Shown here piece after piece: positions 27,916 through 36,425 of a DNA stretch of 64,000 nucleotides. The position numbers were made by a program, and so were the translations under genes. Under the pieces are notes generated by a model. That model ran no database searches. It worked only from the letters and a program-made list of their open reading frames with translations, and was not told the origin of the DNA. The stretch's first letter is position 1. The number at the start of each line of letters is the position of its first letter. The DNA is from Desulfoluna spongiiphila (GTDB taxonomy: Bacteria; Desulfobacterota; Desulfobacteria; Desulfobacterales; Desulfolunaceae): the NCBI RefSeq assembly GCF_900101345.1, contig NZ_FMUX01000005.1:248001-312000 (forward strand). The letters run 5' to 3'.

Positions 27916-28086
27916 ATGGAACACGTTAAGGGCAAGACATTAGCATTACGCACGCTGCTTACCTTGCAGACCACCTATGGGGTGATGGCGCTCTCCTTTC
28001 TTTTTGTCAGCGGGTGGTATGCCCGTACAACGGGCAAGGCCCTCAGTGCTCAGATAATCCTTTTTTGGGACTTATTTCTTCATTAA
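27916..28086 (+). CDS. Small membrane protein, 56 residues (possibly truncated)
   Basis: A short gene with a textbook ribosome-binding site, AAGGAGG (27901-27907), 8 bases before ATG 27916, ending at TAA 28084-28086. The product has a basic N terminus and one hydrophobic segment (YGVMALSFLFVSGWYA), so it is probably a single-pass inner-membrane protein. The region after residue 46 (IILFWDLFLH) looks unlike the rest, so this may be the start of a larger gene cut by a rearrangement. It lies 30 bases behind the amidohydrolase. Function unknown. Confidence 0.5.
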   Translation: MEHVKGKTLALRTLLTLQTTYGVMALSFLFVSGWYARTTGKALSAQIILFWDLFLH

Positions 28087-28511
28087 TTAAGTGGTTTAGA
28101 TTTTTCGTGCAATGTGGTACGTTATTGCGATAAACGCAACGTCATTTCTTGCAAGCCTCTCAATCCATGGAAAAGTCCTCCCCTGCGTGCAGTTTCGCGT
28201 CTGTTGAATCGTAAAATTGCCTTCGTCCCTCTTCACCATCCCTTGATCCGTTTTTCATGGGTTCTCTTGGCTGGCAGTACAGCTGATGACCAGAGCCAAA
28301 TGTATAGACCCCATTTGCCCCATTTTTGCAGGGCTGTCTTGTGTTACACCAAAATTTCCATGGGCTGGTGACTTGCCGGATCGAGTCGTGGCCTCCCCCG
28401 TCGAGCCTGGAGGACAAGCGGAGCCCCCCAGGGCTTGACTCCTACAACGGGGCCTTTTCGAAGACCTCTGGGGCGGATCCCAATCATAGAACAATCTCAA
28501 GGAACATTCAG
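28087..28511. other. Intergenic, 425 bases
   Basis: No supported gene. The frame of the DUF1254 gene stays open upstream to 28326 but lacks a signal peptide or ribosome site there. A small hairpin-like stretch (ACGTTATTGCG ... CGCAACGT) lies near 28121-28145. Confidence 0.35.
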
Positions 28512-30020
28512 ATGAAGAAGAAGATAACCGTCATGGTGACTATGCTGCTGCTGATGATGGTGGCGGTCGGATCGGTACAGGCGGCAGAAAAGTTACCGCC
28601 GGAGAAGACATTTGATCAGACAGACGGGGTACTCGATCGAGCCCGCTCTATAGAGGATATTGAGTACAAGATCATGGTCCAGCGCGCCACTCAGGGAGCA
28701 ATCTACTACATGCCTGCCGTCGTCATGGTGGACTTTGTCAAGGCGATCCGTCGTGATTTGGGTGGAGACCTCAACGATGTGGCTTATCTGAACGCACCGT
28801 TGGGCTCTGACGACGGCTTTCTGACTGCAAACGATGTAACGGCCTATGCCTGGGCATCCCTGTCTTCCAGCCGTGGTCCCATTATCGTCGAAGTGCCTCC
28901 TGCAACGGACAAGGTGAGTTATTTCGGCTCCATCCTGAATGCATGGTCACAGCCCATCGAAGATGTCGGACCTGCTGGCAGAGATAAAGGCAGGGGTGGA
29001 AAGTATTTGCTGTTGCCTCCCGGGTACGATGGCGAGACGCCAAAATCCGAGCTGGAGAAGGATGGCTATTTTGTCTATGAAACAGACACCTATGAGTATG
29101 GTTTTTCCTTTAGGCCGCGTCTTTACAACAATGCCACCGACAAAGACGCCGGCGACTACGCGAAGGGGGTTAAAATCTACTACCTGTCCGAAGCGGCCAA
29201 CCCGCCGCCGACCAACCACCTCAATGCTACCGAAAAGAGCTATGATTGCCTTCCATATTACAACTATACATTCTTTCAGGACATGGATCATGTCGTTCAG
29301 AACAACCCCATTCGCACCCAGGACAAGGCGATGGTCTCGCTTCTCAAGGACCTGGGGATTGTAAAGGGGAAACCGTATGAGCCGACTGAGCGGCAACGCA
29401 AAGCAATGCATGAAGGTCTGCTCCTCGCCTATGCCTCAATGCAGAAATACTTTGTGACACCCGGCAAGTCCATGGAACCCCTGTGGAAAGATAAAAACGG
29501 GAAGCCGAAAGCCCAGTGGATGTTCTGGCTATTTGGCCCGGGGCAACCCGAAGCGGGATTCACCCATGAGACTGAGACAGAGATTCTGGTGGACGACAGG
29601 GCTGCAAAATATTTCTATGTCACCTATTTACCGAGGTACCTGGGCGGTGGCACCTTCTACTTGACGGGACTGTTTGATTCCCACGGCGACATGTATGACG
29701 GCAAGTCCACGTACAAGCTGAATGTACCGAAAGATACCCCTGCCAAGGATTTCTGGTCGGTTATTGTCTATAGCCTGGAAACGAAGAATTTTATCCGTGA
29801 TGTTGACAGAGTAGGGCTTTCATCCCGTAATGCCGACGCCATGCAGATCAATGATGACGGCTCCTGTGATGTCTATTTTGCACCTGAAGCGCCAGAGGGC
29901 AAAGAGTCGAATTGGATTCCAACCGGCGAAGACTTTTTTCTGCTCTTTCGTCTGTATGGACCCGAGAGCAAGGATTTCTACAAGACCTGGATGCTTGGCG
30001 ATCTTGAAAAAATCAATTAG
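28512..30020 (+). CDS. Exported DUF1254/DUF1214 protein
   Basis: A 502-residue protein with a signal peptide (ITVMVTMLLLMMVAVGSVQAAE). The N-terminal domain (TANDVTAYAWASLSSSRG, VGPAGRDKGRGGKYLLLPPG) matches DUF1254, and the C-terminal part (YKLNVPKDTPAKDFWSVIVY, SNWIPTGEDFFLLFRLYGP) matches DUF1214. These tandem domains are common in exported proteins of unknown function. ATG 28512 is chosen because AAGGAA precedes it and it begins the signal peptide. The gene is AT-richer than those of the first 25 kb and lies between an amidohydrolase and a phosphatase, all exported. Confidence 0.88.
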   Translation: MKKKITVMVTMLLLMMVAVGSVQAAEKLPPEKTFDQTDGVLDRARSIEDIEYKIMVQRATQGAIYYMPAVVMVDFVKAIRRDLGGDLNDVAYLNAPLGSDDGFLTANDVTAYAWASLSSSRGPIIVEVPPATDKVSYFGSILNAWSQPIEDVGPAGRDKGRGGKYLLLPPGYDGETPKSELEKDGYFVYETDTYEYGFSFRPRLYNNATDKDAGDYAKGVKIYYLSEAANPPPTNHLNATEKSYDCLPYYNYTFFQDMDHVVQNNPIRTQDKAMVSLLKDLGIVKGKPYEPTERQRKAMHEGLLLAYASMQKYFVTPGKSMEPLWKDKNGKPKAQWMFWLFGPGQPEAGFTHETETEILVDDRAAKYFYVTYLPRYLGGGTFYLTGLFDSHGDMYDGKSTYKLNVPKDTPAKDFWSVIVYSLETKNFIRDVDRVGLSSRNADAMQINDDGSCDVYFAPEAPEGKESNWIPTGEDFFLLFRLYGPESKDFYKTWMLGDLEKIN

Positions 30021-30108
30021 ATGCGCAGGTTCAAATATCCGAATGTGGCGGAGCCCCCCCCCTATGGCCTTTTTTTATGGCGAACCTTATAAATACTGGA
30101 ACAGGGAT

Positions 30109-31827
30109 ATGAAAAAAGAATCGGATTTAGAAAGCTTTAAACGCCGCCTCTGTTTTCTGCTTACCTTGACAATCATGGTGTTTGGCACAAGCCCGTTTTT
30201 TCTGGCGAGCGGCCAAACTCAACATGAAATTAAACTTGTTGTGCAAATTACTGTGGATGGGTTGCGTGGCGATTTACTGAATCGGTATGGCAGCCATTTT
30301 GGAAAAAAGGGGTTTCGGCTTCTTCTCAAGAAAGGAACCGTGTACACCAACGCCCACTACCAGCATGCCAATACGGAAACGATTGTGGGGCATACAACAT
30401 TGGCCACGGGAGCGTTTCCATCGGAACACGGCATGATAGGCAATGTCTGGTTTGATACCGACAGCAAAACATTGGGGTACAATATTGAAGACCCGGACTG
30501 TCCCATGCTTCCAAGCCGGGAGGTGAGCACAACCGGTGATCAGGTTGACCCGTCCCAAAAGTTGTCACGAACAGACGGACGGTCGCCGAAAGCGATTCTT
30601 GCTCCAACGTTCAGCGATTCCCTTGCCGCCTATTACGGTGGCCGTTCAAAAATTTTTGCGGTATCCGCAAAAGACCGGGGGGCAGTCCCCATGGCCGGAC
30701 AGGTGGGGAAGGCCTTTTGGTTTTCTGTAAACAATGGTGATTTTGTCACCAGCTCCTATTACTATGAACGTTACCCGGAATGGGTGAAAAAGTGGAATGC
30801 CCTTCGTCTTGCCGAAGCGTATGCCGGTAAATCATGGTCTCTGTTGAATGATAAACCAACCTACCTATTAGGGGCCCAGGATGACCGGGCTTATGAAACA
30901 GACCTGAAAGGGTTTGGCCGTGTTTTCCCCCATTCCTTCGGTGATGCAGGAAACAAACTGCTTTATACGCAGATTCTTGCAAGTCCCGTCGGAGACCAGC
31001 TTCTTCTGGATTTTTCCAAAGATTTGATAGTCAATGAGGCGCTTGGTCGGGATGAATTTCCTGACTATCTATCCATCAGTTTTTCGTCAGTGGATGTGAT
31101 CAACCATTTTTTCGGGCCGTCCAGTCTTGAGAGTGAAGACATTGTCGTCCAACTGGATCATACCCTGGCGGACCTTTTTGCCTTTGTTGATAAGAACGTC
31201 GGCCTTAAACATACCTTGCTCATCTTGTCTTCTGACCATGGTATGGCGGATATGCCGGAATACATGACGGCGTTGGGGTTTTCATCCCATCGCCTCTATC
31301 CTGACACTATTGTTGATTCCACAAATGAGATAGGGCAAAAGCTTTTTAACATCCAGGATGTCGTTCGTTTCTTCTACCGCCCGTACCTGTACCTTCATGA
31401 GGAGAAAATACAGGCTGCAAAGCTCGACCTTAAATACGTAGAACAACAGATCGCAGCCACATTGACTGAAAAGGAAGGGGTTGCCCTTGCCGTATCGCAG
31501 AGTGGCTTGCCGCCACTTCAGACAACACAATTGCTAAAACAGGTTCAAAACAATTTTCATCATTCCCGCTCCGGCAATATTTATATTATTCAAGAACCTT
31601 ATTGGTTTTTATTTGATAAAGGCCCTGTGGCAGGTATGCACGGTTCTCCATGGCGCTATGATACACATGTGCCGATTGTTTTTATGGGACCCGACATAGA
31701 TTCCCAAACCATCCACCGCCTGGTTCACCCCGTGGATGTATCACCTACAATTGCAGCATACCTTGGTATGACGCCACCGGGTTCCGCACAGGGGGATCTG
31801 TTAAACGAGGTTCTTTCTGAAAAATAA
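30109..31827 (+). CDS. PafA-like alkaline phosphatase / phosphodiesterase-family protein
   Basis: About 572 residues with an N-terminal signal peptide (LCFLLTLTIMVFGTSPFFLASG). ITVDGLRGDLL gives the first metal-binding Asp, and NTETIVGHTTLATGAFPSEHG holds the probable Thr nucleophile and the family HG motif. Further metal ligands are in FSSVDVINHFFG, SSDHGMADMPEY and GMHGSPWRYDTHVP. This is the pattern of PafA-type phosphate-monoester hydrolases of the alkaline phosphatase superfamily. It should be periplasmic. ATG 30109 is taken because it precedes the signal peptide; an in-frame ATG at 30064 is possible and is preceded by a C9 tract. It ends 14 bases before repeat R4. Confidence 0.85.
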   Translation: MKKESDLESFKRRLCFLLTLTIMVFGTSPFFLASGQTQHEIKLVVQITVDGLRGDLLNRYGSHFGKKGFRLLLKKGTVYTNAHYQHANTETIVGHTTLATGAFPSEHGMIGNVWFDTDSKTLGYNIEDPDCPMLPSREVSTTGDQVDPSQKLSRTDGRSPKAILAPTFSDSLAAYYGGRSKIFAVSAKDRGAVPMAGQVGKAFWFSVNNGDFVTSSYYYERYPEWVKKWNALRLAEAYAGKSWSLLNDKPTYLLGAQDDRAYETDLKGFGRVFPHSFGDAGNKLLYTQILASPVGDQLLLDFSKDLIVNEALGRDEFPDYLSISFSSVDVINHFFGPSSLESEDIVVQLDHTLADLFAFVDKNVGLKHTLLILSSDHGMADMPEYMTALGFSSHRLYPDTIVDSTNEIGQKLFNIQDVVRFFYRPYLYLHEEKIQAAKLDLKYVEQQIAATLTEKEGVALAVSQSGLPPLQTTQLLKQVQNNFHHSRSGNIYIIQEPYWFLFDKGPVAGMHGSPWRYDTHVPIVFMGPDIDSQTIHRLVHPVDVSPTIAAYLGMTPPGSAQGDLLNEVLSEK

Positions 31828-31841
31828 ACCATACAAAAGCG

Positions 31842-31935
31842 ATGCCTCCGGCGGCACGGTGAGCCACCTTGAAAGCTGTTTGCCGCTGGGCTTTAACCCT
31901 CGTCCTTCGGGTTAAAGCCCAGCGGCATTTTTTGT
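31842..31935 (-). repeat. Dispersed hairpin repeat, copy R4 (terminator-like on + strand)
   Basis: It starts GATGCCTCCGGCGGC, then the small hairpin AAGGTGG/CCACCTT region, then a perfect 18-bp stem: GCCGCTGGGCTTTAACCC (31882-31899) with its complement at 31909-31926, around the 9-base loop TCGTCCTTC. ATTTTTTGT follows, so on the + strand it has the form of a strong terminator for the phosphatase gene. Compared with R1 the arm sequence is different but still fully paired. Confidence 0.9.
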
Positions 31936-32149
31936 ACATTTCCCTTCAGTGGTCAGCCATGCCTTAGGGCACGGCCGGAAAATAATTCTACATCCTGATA
32001 TGTTGGCCGTTTGATCGGTGGCGGGAATTCACCGATGGGTAAGTCATTTATGGAATGCTATACACGCCAATACGTGTATATTTTATTTTTGTCATAGCCC
32101 TATCCCTTACACTCCTATAAGTATTGATTCCGTCGGTGAGGACCTCGTT
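31936..32149. other. Intergenic, 214 bases
   Basis: AT-rich upstream region of the small membrane protein gene. No repeat or clear promoter was recognised. Confidence 0.3.
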
Positions 32150-32593
32150 ATGCAACCTCAGAACATTACCACGAATAAGGATTCTATGAATAAGAACAGA
32201 AAACAGTATTATTACTACTGCCTGTGGGTGATCGGTTTTCCCTTGTTGATGAGCTCTATACTCCACTGCGTGTTGTCTCTCAGGCGAATCGGCCCGGGAT
32301 CTGAGCTGCTCTTTTGCGCCATTCCTTACTTGGTGTGTATTTATGTTTACCTTGCGATAGAAAAATCACCATTTCATTGGGTGCAGTCATGGGTAATGAA
32401 ACATAAAGATGAATTTGAAGAAATGTTAGGTAACTCAATTAAAATAGGAATAGGGCTTGCTTTCGTATTTTTCTTCTTGATGGAAGCCATGTTGAACTGC
32501 TTTGGCTATGAGAAAGTAGATATACGAAGATCAGGCAGAGGTGATAGCTACTATTACGTGAAGTCGTCAAGTCCACAAGACAGCAAGCGGTAG
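32150..32593 (+). CDS. Hypothetical membrane protein
   Basis: A 147-residue protein with three likely membrane segments (YCLWVIGFPLLMSSILHCVL, LLFCAIPYLVCIYVYLAI, IGIGLAFVFFFLMEAML) and a polar, Tyr/Ser-rich C terminus. I recognise no family. ATG 32150 follows GTGAGGAC at a good distance; the frame is open further upstream, but those residues lack coding character. The gene is clearly AT-richer than its neighbours, a sign of recent acquisition. A strong terminator follows about 80 bases downstream. Confidence 0.6.
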   Translation: MQPQNITTNKDSMNKNRKQYYYYCLWVIGFPLLMSSILHCVLSLRRIGPGSELLFCAIPYLVCIYVYLAIEKSPFHWVQSWVMKHKDEFEEMLGNSIKIGIGLAFVFFFLMEAMLNCFGYEKVDIRRSGRGDSYYYVKSSSPQDSKR

Positions 32594-32674
32594 TGCGGGA
32601 AGGAAGCCGGGGTCAGGCTCTCTGCGGTGACATAATAACTATCCGAGCCTTGGATTTGGGGTTTAGAAAGGAGG

Positions 32675-32708
32675 CCCGCCTCGTCACCACGAGGCGGGAT
32701 TTTTTTTA
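32675..32708 (+). terminator. Rho-independent terminator
   Basis: CCCGCCTCG (32675-32683) pairs with CGAGGCGGG (32690-32698) around TCACCA and is followed by A and seven or more T residues. It serves the plus-strand membrane protein gene. Confidence 0.92.
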
Positions 32709-32755
32709 GGGGCAAGACGATGGGGTGCCGTTTGACGCGCGGGCAGCAAAGCTCT

Positions 32756-34405
32756 TTATCGTATTGTATCCGGGGGCAGCGTTGCCGATACCGCCTCAGA
32801 CCAGGGGGACCAGGCGAGCCCCTCATCCCGGTACCTCACACGGGCGGAATAGGTTCCTGTGGGCAGTTCTGGTATCGCATGCCGCGTAATGTCCGCACCG
32901 TCTTGAATGTTCTCTCCCATCCAGATGTTTTCCGTCCGGGTGTGATTGCCCCAGATGTCGATGACCTTTCCATCGCCTGTTTCCGCTATGAGCTGCCAGT
33001 GCGACTCCAGGTGAGCATCTCCATCCGGATCGATAAAGTCCGTGCCCTGGAGGAAGAGAGATCCGGCGTATTCGGTTGCCGCGATTCCCGGCATCTCGGG
33101 TGCCTGGTTGTCACGGTGGATCGCAAAGGCGTCGGCGATGGTGTCGTCGGTGTAGTTAAACCACTGGATACCGTTTCCCCCGGACCGCCTCACCATCTCA
33201 ACGGCGGGGCGTTCTCCGGCCTGGAGGGTGATGAGGCAGTAGCCGAACTCATCCACAGATTTCTGAAATTCATCGTAATCGGCCATGTCGTATTCGCCCC
33301 AGTAGTCGATGTCACCTGCCGTGGGGGCTACGTTGAGCCAGACATGGGGTACGTCCCGGCTCTGGCCCCGGGAGTAGGCGTGGGTATGGCCGAAGAGGTG
33401 GAGGCTGGGTTTGCCTGTGTCGGCGGTGAACCGTTCGAGCATGGCAACAAAGCGGCAGGACCGCTCGGTTTCACCGGGGGGCCAGAGTTCGGATTTGCAG
33501 GGGTGGTGGAACTGGGCGAGGACAAAGTCCGTTGCCGGATCGTCTTGGGCGTCATAGAGGTGGTCAAGGAGCCATTCCCGCTGGAGGAGTCCCCCTGCAT
33601 CCGGGAGCCCGTCGACCTGGATGAGGTCGTTGCTGTTGAGGGTGAGTATCATGGTGTTCAGCAGGTTGTAGCGGGATAGTTTCAGGCAGTGCTCAAGGCT
33701 GCCGTCGGGAAACATGTCAAAGTAGCAGGTATAGAAGAAGGGCGTCATGTCGTGGTTGCCCAGGGCCGGAATCAGGGGGACCCTTGAGGCAAGGGGCTGG
33801 AGGTTCGCGAAGAATTCATTTACCCACTGGGCTTTGTTGTCGCCATGGGTGACCAGGTCACCGGTCACGAGGAGGGCGGAGATGGTTTCGGAACAGGCGT
33901 CCACGCTTCCTTTTCCCTCCACGGCGATGATGCCGTTGGTGATGACATCGGCAAGGCGCTCCGGGTGATCGCCCTGGCTGTCGCTGATGGCAACGAGTCT
34001 TGCAATCGTTTTGTCCCCCCCGGTACGGGGCCATGTATGAAAGCGGTACTCCGGGCTTTTTCGAAGAAGCGTCTCCACTTTGTAGAAATACGTGGTGTCT
34101 GCCTTGAGCCCGGTGATCCGAGTTTTGCGAAGGGTGGGCAGGACCGGTGTGATGCTTGGGGCGATGCGGGTCCATGACGAGGTGCCTGCCTCCTTGACAC
34201 AGAGGGTGGGTGAGAGGCAGAAGGCTTCGAACATCACCGTCATGGTGTCGGAGCCAGGCTTGATCAGATAGGGTTCCACAATAAAGTTTAGTTCGGTTTT
34301 TTGCCCAAAAGCCGCGGATGCCGGTTGCCATGGCGTCAGTACAAGGAGCAGTGAAAGGCAAAGAGTCGCCCATGGGGCACGTGGGACAAGGTGCTTTTTT
34401 TGCAT
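32756..34405 (-). CDS. Exported metallophosphoesterase (purple acid phosphatase-like)
   Basis: A 549-residue protein with a signal peptide (WATLCLSLLLVLTPWQPASAAF). An N-terminal fibronectin-like domain (ITGLKADTTYFYKVETLL) precedes a calcineurin-like phosphoesterase domain with the metal motifs SDSQGDH, LLVTGDLVTHGDN, ALGNHDMT, QFHHP and LFGHTHAYSRG. The C-terminal ~150 residues look like another beta-sandwich (GTYSARVRYRDEGLAWSPW). This layout is that of purple-acid-phosphatase-like enzymes hydrolysing phosphate esters in the periplasm. AGGAGG lies 5 bases before the start. It is a second exported phosphatase within 3 kb of the PafA-like one. Confidence 0.86.
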   Translation of the reverse strand: MQKKHLVPRAPWATLCLSLLLVLTPWQPASAAFGQKTELNFIVEPYLIKPGSDTMTVMFEAFCLSPTLCVKEAGTSSWTRIAPSITPVLPTLRKTRITGLKADTTYFYKVETLLRKSPEYRFHTWPRTGGDKTIARLVAISDSQGDHPERLADVITNGIIAVEGKGSVDACSETISALLVTGDLVTHGDNKAQWVNEFFANLQPLASRVPLIPALGNHDMTPFFYTCYFDMFPDGSLEHCLKLSRYNLLNTMILTLNSNDLIQVDGLPDAGGLLQREWLLDHLYDAQDDPATDFVLAQFHHPCKSELWPPGETERSCRFVAMLERFTADTGKPSLHLFGHTHAYSRGQSRDVPHVWLNVAPTAGDIDYWGEYDMADYDEFQKSVDEFGYCLITLQAGERPAVEMVRRSGGNGIQWFNYTDDTIADAFAIHRDNQAPEMPGIAATEYAGSLFLQGTDFIDPDGDAHLESHWQLIAETGDGKVIDIWGNHTRTENIWMGENIQDGADITRHAIPELPTGTYSARVRYRDEGLAWSPWSEAVSATLPPDTIR

Positions 34406-34978
34406 CGTAACCTCCTGTGTGGGTAAGGGCCGTCAATGATTGCTGGGTGTGTTTACACGCTGTCGACTGTGGCTGCCGGGGGGGCTGTCCGGTGACATAT
34501 GTTCAGCTCACCGTGTGGAGAGGATGTGGGCAGGGTTAGAAATGCGTGAGGAAAGATTAGGGAGCCGGTGGATCTCCTCATCTGAGCCACTTTTTTGAGT
34601 GTCTCTGGATTTTTATGTTTTTTAAGTCACCAATCTTACATGGTATGTGGTAAATAAATAAAGCATGCTCACGGCTGAGAGATGAGCAATTAGCCCACGT
34701 TCCTCGGGCCATCTCACAGCGGCACCCATGGTTGATGTGCACCTTTTGTTTGATCCCTGACGCCATGCCTATATGAGGCTTCGATTTCGGTACCATGTAT
34801 GTATGGAGCCTTTGGGCTCATGGCCCGGGAGGCGGATGCCTCCGGGGTATTTCAGGTTCCGGCCTGACCATGCACGCAGTCGGGTTGAACATCTCTTCTT
34901 ACCGTTTCGCAGGCTTTCTCCGGCAGCCGTTTCAGGTCGCGGGTGTCGGGCCATATTACTGACGCAGGAGGCTATCCC
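34406..34978. other. Divergent intergenic region with a degenerate repeat
   Basis: 573 bases between divergent genes. Around 34664-34720 there is a worn hairpin with GCCC-ACGTTCCTC-GGGC and outer GCTGAGAGATG / CATCTCACAGC, sharing the loop core of the dispersed repeat family. Two further small hairpins, GAGCC-TTT-GGGCTC near 34804 and GGAGGC-GGAT-GCCTCC near 34828, lie before the FMN reductase gene. No gene is supported. Confidence 0.5.
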
Positions 34979-35629
34979 ATGAAGGTTCTGGCAGTCAACG
35001 GCAGTCCGAGAAAGACATGGAACACGGCGACATTGCTTGAAAAGGCCCTTGAGGGGGCTGCCTCTCAAGGGGCGGAGACGGAGTTGATTCATCTGTACGA
35101 TCTCGACTACAAGGGGTGTCGCAGTTGTTTTGCCTGCAAGCAACGGGATAGAAAAAGCTACGGTATCTGTGCGGTGAAAGATGGGTTGACGACTGTGCTG
35201 GACGGCATCAGGGAGGTTGACGCCCTGATTCTGGGCTCGCCCATCTATTTCGGACGGGTGACAGGGGAGATGCGCTCGTTTATGGAGCGGCTCATGTTTC
35301 CTTTCCTGGAGTATACTGACCCGTGGCAGTCCATCTTTCCGCGCAGCATGGCCACCGGGTTTATCTACACCATGAACATCACGGAAGAGGAGATGGAGGA
35401 GATGCGCCTGAGGTACGCCCTTGAGTCCAATGAGATGAGCCTGGGTATGATTTTCGGTTCCTCGGAGGCTCTCTACTGCCATGATACCCTTCAGTTTGAA
35501 GATCACACAAAGGTTGTGTGTGACAGGGTCGATGTGGACGCCAAGATGCGGCGGCACCGGGATGTGTTTCCCGTGGATTGCGAACATGCCTATGCGCTTG
35601 GGGGCAGGATGACCCAGGCTGTCACCTGA
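34979..35629 (+). CDS. Flavodoxin-family NAD(P)H-dependent FMN reductase / iron-sulfur flavoprotein-like
   Basis: A 216-residue flavodoxin-fold protein. The FMN phosphate loop is VNGSPRKTWNTATLL, and ILGSPIYFGRVTGEMRSFMER is the isoalloxazine-binding segment. CRSCFACK with the later Cys in YGICAVKD forms a compact Cys cluster (CxxCxxC plus one), as in archaeal-type iron-sulfur flavoproteins that bind a [4Fe-4S] cluster. Cytoplasmic electron transfer or quinone/metal reduction is the usual role. AGGAGG lies 7 bases before ATG 34979. The 245-bp MITE begins 8 bases after the stop. Confidence 0.85.
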   Translation: MKVLAVNGSPRKTWNTATLLEKALEGAASQGAETELIHLYDLDYKGCRSCFACKQRDRKSYGICAVKDGLTTVLDGIREVDALILGSPIYFGRVTGEMRSFMERLMFPFLEYTDPWQSIFPRSMATGFIYTMNITEEEMEEMRLRYALESNEMSLGMIFGSSEALYCHDTLQFEDHTKVVCDRVDVDAKMRRHRDVFPVDCEHAYALGGRMTQAVT

Positions 35630-35633
35630 TGAG

Positions 35634-35886
35634 TTAACCCGGATATTTCATGAGAAAACAACCGCCCAAAAGGAAAGTTATATGATTTCGGGTGGCTACA
35701 ATGAAAATGTTAGCTATTTTGAAAATGTAAAATGTAAATCAGCGTTTGCTGTTTGATTTTCTCACCCTTCGGGCGAGCCGAGTGCACCCATCTTCTGCGT
35801 TATCAGAGCTTTGAGGTAAACCACTACATCTGCAGCTCTGATGCCTTGAATATGGGTGCACTCGACTCGTGAAATATCCGGGTTAA
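35634..35886. mobile_element. MITE of 245 bp with 17-bp inverted ends and TTAA duplication
   Basis: CCCGGATATTTCATGAG (35638-35654) is matched, with one mismatch, by the reverse complement at 35866-35882. TTAA flanks both ends (35634-35637 and 35883-35886), as expected of a target-site duplication. Inside are two nested inverted pairs: CGAGTGCACCCAT (35779-35791) with 35852-35864, and ATCAGAGCT (35802-35810) with 35834-35842. There is no coding frame, so movement would need a transposase in trans. The ends recall IS1380-type elements, but that is from memory only. Confidence 0.8.
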
Positions 35887-35896
35887 GGAGAGCACG

Positions 35897-36115
35897 ATGA
35901 AGAAAGAACGGGATATTGAAAAAAGTTATACTACATCCGAGTTTGTGGCCAAGCTGAGGCGACTGGCCGATGCCCTTGAGACGGGATCCAAATTTGAAAT
36001 CCAAATAGCCGGGGAGAGGATTTACGTCCCGGTACGGGCTGAGTTTACGGTTGAACACGAAAGGGAAGGGGCGGAAGAGGAGATTGAATTTCAAATCCGG
36101 TGGACAAACGATTAG
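35897..36115 (+). CDS. Amphi-Trp domain protein
   Basis: A 72-residue acidic protein covering one amphi-Trp domain: ERDIEKSYTTSEFVAKLRRLADALE, FEIQIAGERIYVPVRAEFTVEHE and the terminal EIEFQIRW. The domain occurs singly or repeated in bacteria and haloarchaea; its function is not established. The Shine-Dalgarno AAGGAG spans the right edge of the MITE (AA from the TTAA, GGAG from beyond), 7 bases before ATG 35897. The original promoter must have been separated from the gene by the insertion, so its expression may now depend on the element or on readthrough from the FMN reductase. Confidence 0.85.
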   Translation: MKKERDIEKSYTTSEFVAKLRRLADALETGSKFEIQIAGERIYVPVRAEFTVEHEREGAEEEIEFQIRWTND

Positions 36116-36262
36116 CCTGAGGGACAGGAATCGCCGGTGATTGCCCCGAACCCTTCCACCGGCAGCGTGTTGCCCGGGAGCCACAGGTCTCGTCTCGGTC
36201 AGGGCGTCCTCCGGCGTTGCGAAACACATATCGCCTCCTTCGGGGATGGATGACGATGGGTC
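36116..36262. other. Intergenic spacer after the amphi-Trp gene
   Basis: No gene or clear terminator was seen before the pqiA promoter candidate. Confidence 0.3.
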
Positions 36263-36292
36263 GTGACAACTGTCTTTAATCTCTGCTATAAT
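36263..36292 (+). promoter_or_regulatory. Probable sigma70 promoter of pqiA
   Basis: GTGACA (36263-36268) and a perfect TATAAT (36287-36292) are 18 bases apart in an AT-rich stretch, about 134 bases before the pqiA start. Confidence 0.55.
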
Positions 36293-36425
36293 TTATTTTA
36301 ATGTGATTTACTTGCCAGGATATCACGCCTTTTATTATCACGTTTTCTCGGCACACTCCATGTACGGATGACGATACGCCTTGAACGGCGCCATCCCTTC
36401 AGAATGCTGTATCTTAAGGTGCACG

